Shown here one piece after another: positions 1-10,670 of a stretch of DNA of 64,000 nt. The position numbers were made by a program, and so were the translations under genes. The stretch is from Trichomonas vaginalis G3. Lineage: Eukaryota > Parabasalia > Trichomonadida > Trichomonadidae. Location: contig NC_067206.1 in assembly GCF_026262505.1 (NCBI RefSeq), positions 7,778,879-7,842,878 on the forward strand. Direction: 5' to 3'. Under the pieces are notes generated by a model. The model did not search any database. It was given only the letters and a program-made list of their open reading frames with translations, and had not been told where the DNA came from. Every line of letters starts with the position of its first letter. Position 1 is the first letter of the stretch.

Positions 1-3000
1 AAGTCTCGGACGAAAGTAAGTATGACTTGAAATGTAAGTCTCGGACGAAAGTAAGTATGACTTGAAATGTAAGTCTCGGACGAAAGTAAGTATGACTTGA
101 AATGTAAGTCTTGGAAGAAAGTAAGTATGACTTGAAATGTAAGTCTCGGACGAAAGTAAGTATGACTTGAAATGTAAGTCTCGGACGAAAGTAAGTATGA
201 CTTGAAATGTAAGTCTCGGACGAAAGTAAGTATGACTTGAAATGTAAGTCTCGGACGAAAGTAAGACAGACTTGAAATGTAAGTCTCGGACGAAAGTAAG
301 TCTGACTTGAAATGTAAGTCTCGGACGAAAGTAAGTATGACTTGAAATGTAAGTCTCGGACGAAAGTAAGACAGACTTGAAATGTAAGTCTCGGACGAAA
401 GTATGTCTGACTTGAAATGTAAGTCTCGGACGAAAGTAAGTATGACTTGAAATGTAAGTCTCGGACGAAAGTATGTCTGACTTGAAATGTAAGTCTCGGA
501 CGAAAGTAAGAAAGACTTGAAATGTAAGTCTCGGACGAAAGTAAGTATGACTTGAAATGTAAGTTCGGACGAAAGTAAGTATGACTTGAAATGTAAGTCT
601 CGGACGAAAGTAAGTATGACTTGAAATGTAAGTCTCGGACGAAAGTAAGTATGACTTGAAATGTAAGTCTCGGACGAAAGTAAGTATGACTTGAAATGTA
701 AGTCTCGGAGAAAGTAAGTATGACTTGAAATGTAAGTCTCGGACGAAAGTAAGTATGACTTGAAATGTAAGTCTCGGACGAAAGTAAGTCTGACTTGAAA
801 TGTAAGTCTCGGACGAAAGTAAGTATGACTTGAAATGTAAGTCTCGGACGAAAGTAAGTCTGACTTGAAATGTAAGTCTCGGAGAAAGTAAGTCTGACTT
901 GAAATGTAAGTCTCGGACGAAAGTAAGTATGACTTGAAATGTAAGTCTTGGACGAAAGTAAGTATGACTTGAAATGTAAGTCTCGGACGAAAGTAAGTAT
1001 GACTTGAAATGTAAGTCTCGGACGAAAGTAAGTCTGACTTGAAATGTAAGTCTCGGACGAAAGTAAGTCTGACTTGAAATGTAAGTCTCGGACGAAAGTA
1101 AGTATGACTTGAAATGTAAGTCTCGGACGAAAGTAAGTATGACTTGAAATGTAAGTCTCGGACGAAAGTAAGTATGACTTGAAATGTAAGTCTCGGACGA
1201 AAGTAAGTATGACTTGAAATGTAAGTCTCGGACGAAAGTAAGTATGACTTGAAATGTAAGTCTCGGACGAAAGTAAGTCTTGGAAGAAAGTAAGTCTGAC
1301 TTGAAATGTAAGTCTCGGACGAAAGTAAGACAGACTTGAAATGGAAGTTTCGGACGAAAGTAAGACAGACTTGAAATGTAAGTCTCGGACGAAAGTAAGT
1401 ATGACTTGAAATGTAAGTCTCGACGAAAGTAAGTATGACTTGAAATGTAAGTCTCGGACGAAAGTAAGTATGACTTGAAATGTAAGTCTCGGACGAAAGT
1501 AAGTCTTGGAAGAAAGTATGTCTGACTTGAAATGTAAGTCTCGGACGAAAGTAAGACAGACTTGAAATGTAAGTCTCGGACGAAAGTAAGTCTGACTTGA
1601 AATGTAAGTCTCGGACGAAAGTAAGTATGACTTGAAATGTAAGTCTCGGACGAAAGTAAGTATGACTTGAAATGTAAGTCTCGGACGAAAGTAAGTATGA
1701 CTTGAAATGTAAGTCTCGGACGAAAGTAAGTATGACTTGAAATGTAAGTCTCGGACGAAAGTAAGTATGACTTGAAATGTAAGTCTCGGACGAAAGTAAG
1801 TCTTGGAAGAAAGTATGTCTGACTTGAAATGTAAGTCTCGGACGAAAGTAAGACAGACTTGAAATGGAAGTTTCGGACGAAAGTAAGTATGACTTGAAAT
1901 GTAAGTCTCGGACGAAAGTAAGTATGACTTGAAATGTAAGTCTCGGACGAAAGTAAGTATGACTTGAAATGTAAGTCTCGGACGAAAGTAAGTCTTGGAA
2001 GAAAGTAAGTATGACTTGAAATGTAAGTCTTGGAAGAAAGTAAGACAGACTTGAAATGTAAGTCTCGGACGAAAGTAAGTATGACTTGAAATGTAAGTCT
2101 CGGACGAAAGTAAGTATGACTTGAAATGTAAGTCTTGGACGAAAGTAAGTATGACTTGAAATGTAAGTCTCGGACGAAAGTAAGTATGACTTGAAATGTA
2201 AGTCTCGGACGAAAGTAAGTATGACTTGAAATGTAAGTCTCGGACGAAAGTAAGTATGACTTGAAATGGAAGTCTCGGACGAAAGTAAGTCTGACTTGAA
2301 ATGTAAGTCTCGGACGAAAGTAAGACAGACTTGAAATGTAAGTCTCGGACGAAAGTAAGTCTGACTTGAAATGTAAGTCTCGGACGAAAGTAAGTCTGAC
2401 TTGAAATGTAAGTCTCGGACGAAAGTAAGTATGACTTGAAATGTAAGTCTCGGACGAAAGTAAGTATGACTTGAAATGTAAGTCTCGGACGAAAGTAAGT
2501 ATGACTTGAAATGTAAGTCTCGGACGAAAGTAAGTATGACTTGAAATGTAAGTCTCGGACGAAAGTAAGTATGACTTGAAATGTAAGTCTCGGACGAAAG
2601 TAAGTATGACTTGAAATGTAAGTCTCGGACGAAAGTAAGTATGACTTGAAATGTAAGTCTCGGACGAAAGTAAGTATGACTTGAAATGTAAGTCTTGGAC
2701 GAAAGTAAGTATGACTTGAAATGTAAGTCTCGGACGAAAGTAAGTATGACTTGAAATGTAAGTCTTGGAAGAAAGTAAGTATGACTTGAAATGTAAGTCT
2801 CGGACGAAAGTAAGTATGACTTGAAATGTAAGTCTCGGACGAAAGTAAGTCTGACTTGAAATGTAAGTCTCGGACGAAGTAAGTTGACTTGAAATGTAAG
2901 TCTCGGACGAAAGTAAGTATGACTTGAAATGTAAGTCTCGGACGAAAGTAAGTATGACTTGAAATGTAAGTCTGACGAAATGTAAGTCTCGGACGAAAGT

Positions 3001-3235
3001 AAGTCTGACTTGAAATGTAAGTCTCGGACGAAAGTAAGTCTGACTTGAAATGTAAGTCTCTGACGAAAGTAAGTATGACTTGAAATGTAAGTCTCGGACG
3101 AAAGTAAGTCTGAGAAATGTAAGTCTGACGAAAGTAAGTCTGACTTGAAATGTAAGTCTCGGACGAAAGTAAGACAGACTTGAAATGGAAATTTCGGACG
3201 AAAGTAAGTCTGACTTGAAATGGAAGTCTGATTCT
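1..3235. repeat. 35-bp satellite array, about 90 copies
   Basis: A nearly uninterrupted head-to-tail array fills the first 3.2 kb. The 35-bp unit is a dimer of two half-units, GTAAGTCTCGGACGAAA (17 bp) and GTAAGTATGACTTGAAAT (18 bp), which share the GTAAGT start. The second half occurs in alternating subtypes (TATGACTTG, TCTGACTTG, ACAGACTTG). The first half sometimes reads TCTTGGAAGAAA. Subtypes are interspersed, and some recur in short blocks such as 1270-1340, 1500-1560 and 1800-1870, as expected from unequal exchange. The unit length is not a multiple of three and the array carries stops in every frame, so it is not coding. The array reaches the window edge, so its true length is unknown. 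A centromeric, subtelomeric or simply inert role cannot be told from sequence. Confidence 0.97.
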
Positions 3236-3460
3236 AAATGTAAGTTCTAGACTAAAGTAAGTCTGATTCTAAATATAAGTCTGATATTAAGATAAGTTTG
3301 TAACTAAAATTAAGTCTTATTCCAAAAGCAAATTTAATTGTATAATAAGTCTGGATCTAGAGTAAGCCTTAGTCTACAGCTATTCTGTGTCAAAAATAAG
3401 TCACGAACCATAGTAAGTTTCGGACTAGAGTATGTCTGTAATTCGAATCATTCATATTCT
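3236..3460. repeat. Degenerate edge of the satellite
   Basis: The sequence continues as diverged 17-18-bp units beginning RTAAGT (for example GTAAGTCTGATTCTAAAT and GTAAGTTCTAGACTAAA). It decays gradually into ordinary A+T-rich DNA. Here the two half-units of the main array are not distinguished, so the edge looks like an older monomeric state. The short open frame at 3338-3595 lies in this decayed repeat and has no support as a gene. Confidence 0.85.
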
Positions 3461-5333
3461 TCAATTATCCCGCCAAAAAAATTATCGTCTTTTTATCATA
3501 CCATAGTTTTTATCAATCTCGTTCTACTAAAAAACCTTTATATTGGTGATTTCTTTGTTAAACCCGTATTTTTTCATGTGAATCTTATTGTATAAACTCT
3601 AAAAGTTCAATTTCCGGTCGAAAAAAACTTGAAAACAATTTGTATTCGACGAGTTAAAGAGCTCTATTTATTCTAAATTTTCCAAAAAAAATTAGATTTC
3701 GTTTTTTCGCTTCAAAAAATGTTGTTTTAAGTTTTAAAATTTGTAATTCAAAATTTTTTTGGAAAGATTTACGATTTTTTAATACTGCGAATGAGTTTTA
3801 TTTTACATACTCTATTGATAAATCATATTTTTGTCGAGATATAACTTTTTTTAAAAAAATTATATGCAAAGAGTGTTATAGAATTCTAGAAGGTATAGTG
3901 CATAATTTGAAGTATACTATCAAATAAAGAAATTTTACAGTTTTTTAGTTTTATTTAGATGTACGTTATTTTAGATGGCTTCGTCGAAAACAAAGCATGT
4001 CTGTTAAGTTTATTCTTAACATGGTAAATAAAATGGCAACGAAGCCCAGTGTACTGCGTCTTATGCCGTAGTTTTTGTTATCTTCATACTCAAATACAAC
4101 AAATACAAATAGATTTATTACGAAAAAACGTATAAAACAAATGATATATTTATTTCTAGACAAGTTGACGAACATGTAGCGCAACTGTATCGCTTTAGAG
4201 AACAGTTCTTCCAACACCTACTCATTCAGTGAAAGATTTAAGAAGAACTCTTACTCGACCTTAACTACCTACGCTTTGCTTGAACAATTCCCAACGAGGT
4301 TACTATAAGGTTGCAAGTCTTGTCAAAATGTAGTATGCAATACGTTGGGGAAAAATAGATATATACGAACAAACTACTACAGTCTAGCAACTAGTCTTTA
4401 AGTGTAATGTATTTTTGCTACAAAGAGCTCATAACGAAGTCAAATTTTGCAATTTGATGTCAAAACTAGCTAGTTGTTGAATCAAATAGCGTTGTGACTT
4501 TGTATACATCACGATCTTGTGGTATCAGAGCTGTACTGCTGCAGACTAATTCAACTAAACATGAGCAAGATTGGGATTTCTATTCTCTGGGGTGCGAGGC
4601 TCGTCCAAAGTTCAAGCAGCTACAGTGTTTTGGATCACCTAAAGAATTTTGGGAATTCAGTTATCCGTTACTACTCTTAAATTAAAGTAGAGCACTACAG
4701 CGAATCAATCGTAATGCCTAGTCTCTCCAGTAACAAGCTGATCTGCTATATTAACTTTAAAGCCAAATCGATTCACATTGTTGCTGGTAAGTCTGATTGC
4801 TTCAGATAGAGAGCATGAATTGCTTCTTTATCATCTAATCCCCATCCCCCTTGTTCCCGATTGGATGACATGGACAATTCATCTTTCTCTAACGAAACAA
4901 AATGACACTTTTTTGGCGGCTTATTGACTCAGAAAAATTTGAGAGTTAACGAATAATTTTGGCGCCAAAAATAATTTCTCTTAATTTATTAAATTTAATA
5001 TACGCACATCCATAAGTTATGCTATTTTTTCTATTTATTTTGTTCTAAAATTCTAAATATTTTTTTTTCATAACATAAAATATGATGTCTAGTCTCATTT
5101 ACATAACAACATGCCTTAGAATAGGTTTTTTATTCTTTTTGTCACTTTAAATTAAGAATAAAAAGATAATTTAAATTGAATATTTGCGATTATTCTCACT
5201 AATGCTGCTTCCTCTTTTATTAGGTAGACAACAAAAAGTTAGCCTTGGACTCCCATATCAGATTTTTGATTGGTTGCGTATATAATGAGCTGGGATTGAT
5301 AGACGAAAACCCAGTGAGAAAATTTTTGACGCC
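3461..5333. other. Gene-poor A+T-rich stretch
   Basis: No convincing gene was found. Open frames at 3966-4217, 4494-4685 and 5245-5481 are short, compositionally ordinary and lack upstream signals. A faint similarity to the RNase H region of Ty3-type retroelements exists between about 4490 and 4860 (a GI-AVLLQ-like run and a later VAGK-like run). If real it is a very old, heavily broken fossil. Confidence 0.5.
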
Positions 5334-5885
5334 TAACCATAAAGCTGGAAACCATTCGATATATATTATTAGATCTAATAAAAAGTTAATTATAACATAT
5401 TTTACATGCTATTTGTTGACTCTGTTCCATTATATTACCATATATATCTTTTTGAAATCTAAAATATTTTTACGATTTTAACCATGTGTTGTTGAAACCA
5501 TATATCAATCTTAGCTAAAGTATAGTTTATGAGTTTGTCACCATATAACGTATGAATTTTCAAAAATGTCAAATATGTTCATTTTTTCTGTATATTCAGC
5601 CATAATTTCACGTTGTTATACTATTCAACTATTATTTAATATTTTTATCGATTTAAATATATGATGAGATGCTTAGTTCTCCTGGAAATCGATTTTTAAT
5701 TGCAATTTTAACTTTCCAAAAAAATTCAAAAATAAAAATCCCTCTCAATTTTCTAAGTTTTCTAACTCGCCAAATCTCTAGCCAAATTTTTTTGGCCCGT
5801 ATAAATATTGTTAGGCACTATATAGGGATGCTATTTATCCTATTTTCATCCCATTTTACTGTTATCGCCTAGTGAATGTACCTTT
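5334..5885. repeat. 552-bp dispersed repeat, copy 1
   Basis: This stretch matches 32545-33096 along its whole length with the same length of 552 bp and only scattered substitutions. Both copies are in the same orientation. Both start TAACCATAAAGCTGG and end AATGTACCTTT, and the flanks differ immediately outside. No terminal inverted repeats and no clear target duplication are visible. A 67-aa open frame conserved in both copies (5669-5872 here) has no recognisable domain. It may be part of a larger dispersed element or a non-tandem duplication. Confidence 0.9.
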
Positions 5886-5993
5886 ATTTAATCATGTAAT
5901 GGAAAGAAAATTTTTTGATTTTGTTTACATCAGTGTAAAAAAAATGTTATGTAACGTAAAGTTAACGCATACAACGAAAAAAAAATTTAATTT

Positions 5994-7976
5994 ATGGGAG
6001 ATAAGAAAGGAAAAGAAGCTCCAAAAGGTGATGCTAAACCAGTAATTAAACAAGAAGTACCACCACCACCAACAGTAAATTCATCTGAGTACACTGCTTT
6101 ACTTCGTAACAAACCATTTACCGAATTCAACAAATATCCAGCTGCATTTTACGATACATTAAAGACACAAACATTTGAATCAGCTGCACCATTCCACGAC
6201 AAGCCATTGAGAGAAAGCTATGAAGAAATTCTCAATGAATTTAATGCGGCTGCTCCAGGTGACTTAGTTAGAAACCCAACACAGGCTATTATTGACTTCG
6301 GTCAATACATTAGGGCTAATATTAACCCAGAAGTCTTCAAATTCATTGCTAACTGCTGGCCACCAACAATTCCAGCAAATGGCTCCGATCTTTACTGTCT
6401 TTTCCTCATCAAGTTACTCCACAAGGCTAAGCAACCACAGGAGATGCTTCAATGGATCGCACAAATGATTTTCCCAATCAATTACACAAAACCAAATCCA
6501 AACCCACATCTTGCCATTTGCCGCTGCAAAAAAGGCAAGAAACCAGGTTTCTGGGCCGTTCTCGATCAAAATAAGATCTTTTACATCTTTACATTTAAAG
6601 GAAATGACCAACAAGAGGTTTTCAACGTCAAACCGCACAAATTCCAAGTCGGCAAAGACCAGATCTCTATTGAAGTCATGAACGATAAAGGCAAAGCTCT
6701 CTGGAAGTTTATTCCAGAAGATCCAGCTCAAATCCAGCTTTGGGAGCATGTTCTTGAGACACCAGCACCAATGATCCAATTCCAGACATCATTCAAGACA
6801 CCAGCACCCGATCAGTTCTACCAAGCTCTCTATGCAACAGTAATGAACGCAGATTCCCACATTTTACGTGCTCTTCTCAGCCCACAGATCTCACAGCCAG
6901 ACACTCCTGTTACCAGACGTGTTGTCGAGTCGTTTGCCCATGTCTATAACTATGGTGGAAAGATGAACGTCTTAATTGAACAAGTTTTACTCTACGATTT
7001 AACACATCTTACATGCACACTCAACGAATACATCTCCAAGCCATCGCATGCTAAGAATCTCATCCTCTTTATCGTTAAGTACTACTCTACACCTTATCTT
7101 AAGAATTTCATCACAAAGCTCGCAACTTTCATTGATGAAACTGGCATCAGCGGTCTCGGTACACCAGAAGTTAACGTAGAAGGTGTTGAAAAACTCGTTA
7201 ATAATGTTGTCAAATTCATTGCCCACTCATATTACCTTATTCCAGATCAGATTCGTCAAGCATTCAACATTCTCCGTACATATCTCTCACTCATCGCCAA
7301 CAATACGCTTTCAATTTACCAATTTATTTCTGAGATATTCCTTAAAGACTTCCTTTACAGCATTCTCTTAGATATCAAGAAATTCGCACCAACTGTACAG
7401 CATCCAGAATACTTCCCACCACTTGCCCGTCTTCTTTACGTCATTTTCTCGTTCGGAAATCTCGATGGCGAATTTGCTCCACTTGAAAAGCTCGAGAAAC
7501 GTCTTTTCAAGAAGCTTTACCCACTTCTCCTTGAGTTCGCCATTACAATTTCCGATCATCCAGATAATGAAGTAGATTGGATTGCTCCAAAGGCAGATCC
7601 ACTTGCCAGAGCAATTGAAGACATTGCAAAGGCCATCACTTACAACCCACAGAAGTTCTCCATGTGTCTTCAAGACGTCTACACCGTTGACCACGGACAA
7701 AGTCTTCTTGGCTCAAACTACGCAGGAATGCTCATCCAGTACTTCATCCACCTCTACGACTCTACTCCAGTCGCAGTAGAGGGACCAGAAGAGAAGCCAA
7801 TGCACCACAAGCTGATCAAGGCCGACCAGTTCAACAAGGAAGAGCTCAAGGACAAGAAGATCAGAAAAGTCGTCAAATACGACAAGAACGAGGCTGCTGC
7901 TCCTGGTTCTCCAGATAAGCCAAAGAAGTACTACAAGAAGGTGACAAAGAAAGTTCCACGCAACCAAGTGGTTTGA
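5994..7976 (+). CDS. PH-domain / RasGAP-like protein
   Basis: This 660-aa protein starts at an ATG preceded by an A-rich leader. It has a Lys/Pro-rich N-terminus (1-28) and a helical region to about 160. Residues about 165-280 look like a PH domain: alternating strands, a CKKGKKPGFWAVL start and a closing tryptophan helix. Residues about 285-480 are all-helical and resemble a Ras GTPase-activator domain. The C-terminal 50 residues are strongly basic. Trichomonads encode many PH/RasGAP-like proteins, which would act on small GTPases at membranes. I do not see a clear FLR-type RasGAP arginine-finger motif, so activity is uncertain. Codon use is regular, which produces long shadow frames on both strands and suggests a well-expressed gene. 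Gene reality is very likely; the domain call is moderate. Confidence 0.8.
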   Translation: MGDKKGKEAPKGDAKPVIKQEVPPPPTVNSSEYTALLRNKPFTEFNKYPAAFYDTLKTQTFESAAPFHDKPLRESYEEILNEFNAAAPGDLVRNPTQAIIDFGQYIRANINPEVFKFIANCWPPTIPANGSDLYCLFLIKLLHKAKQPQEMLQWIAQMIFPINYTKPNPNPHLAICRCKKGKKPGFWAVLDQNKIFYIFTFKGNDQQEVFNVKPHKFQVGKDQISIEVMNDKGKALWKFIPEDPAQIQLWEHVLETPAPMIQFQTSFKTPAPDQFYQALYATVMNADSHILRALLSPQISQPDTPVTRRVVESFAHVYNYGGKMNVLIEQVLLYDLTHLTCTLNEYISKPSHAKNLILFIVKYYSTPYLKNFITKLATFIDETGISGLGTPEVNVEGVEKLVNNVVKFIAHSYYLIPDQIRQAFNILRTYLSLIANNTLSIYQFISEIFLKDFLYSILLDIKKFAPTVQHPEYFPPLARLLYVIFSFGNLDGEFAPLEKLEKRLFKKLYPLLLEFAITISDHPDNEVDWIAPKADPLARAIEDIAKAITYNPQKFSMCLQDVYTVDHGQSLLGSNYAGMLIQYFIHLYDSTPVAVEGPEEKPMHHKLIKADQFNKEELKDKKIRKVVKYDKNEAAAPGSPDKPKKYYKKVTKKVPRNQVV

Positions 7977-8054
7977 AACTTAATTTTGTGAGATTTTAAG
8001 TGAAATAAATTGAAATATTTTTTTATGATGATCTCTTCAAAAAACATTTATTAA

Positions 8055-8270
8055 TTGAGAGTGCACTTACCATTTTCTGACATTCTCTCAATTTTTTGAC
8101 ATTCTAGTATTTTATCCAATTTTTCTAAGGTAAAAAGTCATTAACTTTGTTCAGGAAGAAGTTATTTTAAATCATTACTTAGTACCTTATATCATTGTTA
8201 TACTTTTTTGCAATCACAATAAAAATATATTGATATTATAGGAGCATTTCAGAAAGTGGCAAGTGCACTC
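8055..8270. mobile_element. MITE, family 1, copy 1 (216 bp)
   Basis: A short non-coding element is flanked by TTAA at 8051-8054 and 8271-8274. Terminal inverted repeats of about 28 bp are visible: the left end reads GAGTGCACTTACCATTTTCT and the right end, on the other strand, GAGTGCACTTGCCACTTTCT. The interior is A+T-rich and homologous to the copy at 10405-10617 in the opposite orientation. TTAA target duplications are typical of piggyBac and Kolobok superfamilies, but no transposase is present to settle the family. Confidence 0.88.
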
Positions 8271-8274
8271 TTAA

Positions 8275-8977
8275 AAAAGCATCTCTTATTATCAATTTTG
8301 CTTCAGTACTGAACATCTTCAGAGCATATTGTGTGCAAACACGCATTATATAATGTAGTGGCATGTTTATCTGACTAAAAATCCTATAATTCGAAAATTC
8401 GCATTGTAGTCTAAAACCACCAGACGACAATAATAATACCCCGAATTTATTGCTATTTATGAGTTTAAATCTCTGATCTATTTAAATAAATCTAAAAACA
8501 TGATATAAAATCAAAAATCAAACAAAGAGACTTTGTATCAGGCTTATTCATATCATTTGATTTTAAATTACTGAGCTGCTTAAGAGTATATGTAGACAAT
8601 CTGTTTCATGACTTGATTCTTCTAAATATATCGACATGATAACAAATTATTGAGCACCCAAATAGTATATAATGTCTCCTAACTTTAGTACACAGTGTTT
8701 GTTGTATCATTTCAATTCTAAAAGATAATAATGGGGAAAAATAATAATAAAAAAACTAATGTTGTATATTATGGAACTGTTTAAGTTTCACATTTGTCTA
8801 TGACTTGGTTAAAAACATATTTCCTTCTATTATCTTGTTTATACATTAAAGATGTTATACGGAATTCTTTCATTTAAACCAAATATGGTTTTGTCACTTT
8901 TAATTTTCCTCAGTTTTCTAATAATCTAATACTCTATTCCACTTATACGTGGCTGATTGTTAAAAACAAAAAATATT
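8275..8977. other. Intergenic, no gene seen
   Basis: A+T-rich non-coding DNA between the MITE and the next gene. The last roughly 90 bases (from about 8890) resemble the upstream flank of the paralogous gene at 20700-20777, so the duplication that made the two 232-aa genes includes part of the 5' flank. Confidence 0.5.
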
Positions 8978-9676
8978 ATGCAAAATAATTGGATCTATTC
9001 AAATTCGCCAACAACTGGTTTATTTGGGGGTACTTACCTAGTTCGTCATAAAAATTTTAAGATATCATGGCTTGATCGTGGAATTCAATTATATCTGCGA
9101 GTTGATAATAATAGTGAAATTATTGGCGAGTCAGGAACAGTCACAAATGGTGATGTTTCCATTTCGGTATCCTACAAGTTGTTTCCAGATGCCAATTACA
9201 TTAACATCATCCATACAGTTAAAAACATTGGGAAAAATTTTCATGTTGTAGATTTTCGTTGCTTTTCAGACATTGCTATTGAAGGAAGTAAATCTGACGG
9301 AAATACATGCCCCCAAAGAAATATTGAAAGAAATCGAGGTGTTGAATTCATAAATGATAATAAAACAGTTCAATTTCTTCTTCGAGATTTCCCTTTTGTT
9401 ACAAATGTTGATACTTATTCTTATTATAATTGTCCTGGATTTGGAAATTGGAGTAATTGTTCAGAATACTCATATATTAAATCTGGAGCTTGGATTTTCT
9501 TTTCTTGGCAAAATCAACGATTTATGCCCTATGAATCCAAATCATATTCATATTCTATTGGAATTGGTGAGTATAACCCAAAGACATTAGGGGTGCAAAC
9601 ATATTTCATTGATAATAATGAAGATATGCCAAAATGTCTTTGTTATACTATATTACCATATATATATTTTTGTTAG
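8978..9676 (+). CDS. Trichomonad-specific 232-aa protein, copy 1
   Basis: I chose the ATG at 8978 because the frame upstream opens only with a TTG and because the paralogue at 20778 starts at the equivalent ATG. The protein is rich in beta-strand-like alternation with aromatic and glycine-rich turns (GGTYLVRHKNFKISW, NYINIIHTV, VDTYSYYNCPG). It lacks a signal peptide and membrane segments. It aligns along its whole length with the 232-aa product at 20778-21476, with most changes conservative. This resembles a family of uncharacterised beta-rich trichomonad proteins that I know only as hypothetical. A carbohydrate-related role is possible but unproven. A piece of the F-box/LRR gene follows on the opposite strand. 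Confidence 0.75.
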   Translation: MQNNWIYSNSPTTGLFGGTYLVRHKNFKISWLDRGIQLYLRVDNNSEIIGESGTVTNGDVSISVSYKLFPDANYINIIHTVKNIGKNFHVVDFRCFSDIAIEGSKSDGNTCPQRNIERNRGVEFINDNKTVQFLLRDFPFVTNVDTYSYYNCPGFGNWSNCSEYSYIKSGAWIFFSWQNQRFMPYESKSYSYSIGIGEYNPKTLGVQTYFIDNNEDMPKCLCYTILPYIYFC

Positions 9677-9816
9677 TGAATCAGTTATATCTAACTTCAA
9701 TGAATAAAGAGAGTCCTTACAACTGACTTATTTTCTTTGAAAAATAATCATGTAGACCATGCAATACTTGTATTAGTATATCATTATTATTTTTTTATCG
9801 CATGAGTGTTATACTT

Positions 9817-10048
9817 TCCAAATTCAATCTTTTGAGAACTTCCATGACCCAGTAAGTTGAGATCTCTTCTGAGTGTGCAAAACTTAAGTTTTTCAAATGT
9901 GGACATGATTGGCAAATCAATCTCATGATTTCGTCACTTGGAACTGCAAACGTATCAAATGGATGAAAAGTCAACGAAATCAAGTGTTGACCACATGATT
10001 GGATTGCTACAATCAATGATGAAATAGTAACTCTGCATCCACTGCCCA
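9817..10048 (-). pseudogene. F-box/LRR gene fragment 1
   Basis: This stretch is a near-identical copy of an internal part of the F-box/LRR gene at 22434-23843 (its positions about 22716-22953). It encodes the LRR segment from the MGSGCRVTISSL motif to WVMEVLKRL. Homology stops abruptly at both ends, so neither F-box nor C-terminus is present and no functional protein is expected. It arose by partial duplication together with the upstream 232-aa gene. Confidence 0.88.
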
Positions 10049-10404
10049 TATACGATTTCTTTTTGCTCTCGATATAAAAAAAATTTAAAAAATGAGAGAT
10101 GATTGACGATATATTTTCAATACTATTCAAAAATTGAATGCTATAATGAGAATTATCGTTATCGTCTTTATTTTTAATCTATTTTTTGTAAGCTTCCTTG
10201 GTAACGAAATTCAAAAATTATTTTAAAAACAGTATATGGATATGATATCAAATTATGGCCTTTGATTATCATATAAATTCTGAACATTAACGAAATCCTT
10301 CGCTCGGCAGGACCATGAATCCTTCAATCATTCATATGTTTCCTATTTCAAATTTATATATTTATGGACAGTACTATTATGAAACGTATGCGAATTTAGT
10401 TTAA

Positions 10405-10617
10405 GGGTGCACTTACCACTTTCTGACATGCTATGAAAAAATCAATATATCTTTATTTTAATAGCAGAAAAAGTATAACAATCATATTAGGTACTATATA
10501 ATGATTCATATTTACTTTCTCCTGACCAAAAATATTAACTTTTGACCTTAGAATATTGGGTTAGAAAGCTTGTGTGTCAAAAAATTGAGAGAATGTCAGG
10601 AAGTGGTAAGTGCACCC
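10405..10617. mobile_element. MITE, family 1, copy 2 (213 bp)
   Basis: The element is flanked by TTAA (10401-10404 and 10618-10621). Ends read GGGTGCACTTACCACTTTCT on the left and GGGTGCACTTACCACTTCCT on the right (other strand), continuing as CTGACAT. Its interior aligns with the reverse complement of 8055-8270. It sits about 50 bp upstream of the ankyrin gene start at 10671, so it may contribute promoter or leader sequence to that gene. Confidence 0.92.
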
Positions 10618-10670
10618 TTAAAATTACGTAAAATTTTGAAACTTATAAAAGTGACGAGTTTTTTTAAAAT

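Noticed and set aside
1-3235. CRISPR-like array
   Set aside because: The repeat unit is continuous with no unique spacers, and the host is a eukaryote.
1-3235. GTAAGT repeats as splice donor sites
   Set aside because: Trichomonad introns use GTAYGT with a fixed branch/3' motif; the array lacks the 3' motif and is not genic.
3338-3595. 85-aa open frame at the satellite edge
   Set aside because: It lies in decayed repeat DNA with no coding texture or promoter signal.
3966-4217. 83-aa minus-strand open frame
   Set aside because: Low-complexity A+T-driven sequence without motif or upstream signal.
5334-5885. 552-bp repeats as solo LTRs
   Set aside because: No TG...CA ends, no target duplications and no internal element between or near them.
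6414-7967. Several minus-strand and second-frame open frames over the PH/RasGAP-like gene
   Set aside because: Shadow frames caused by regular codon use of the real gene.
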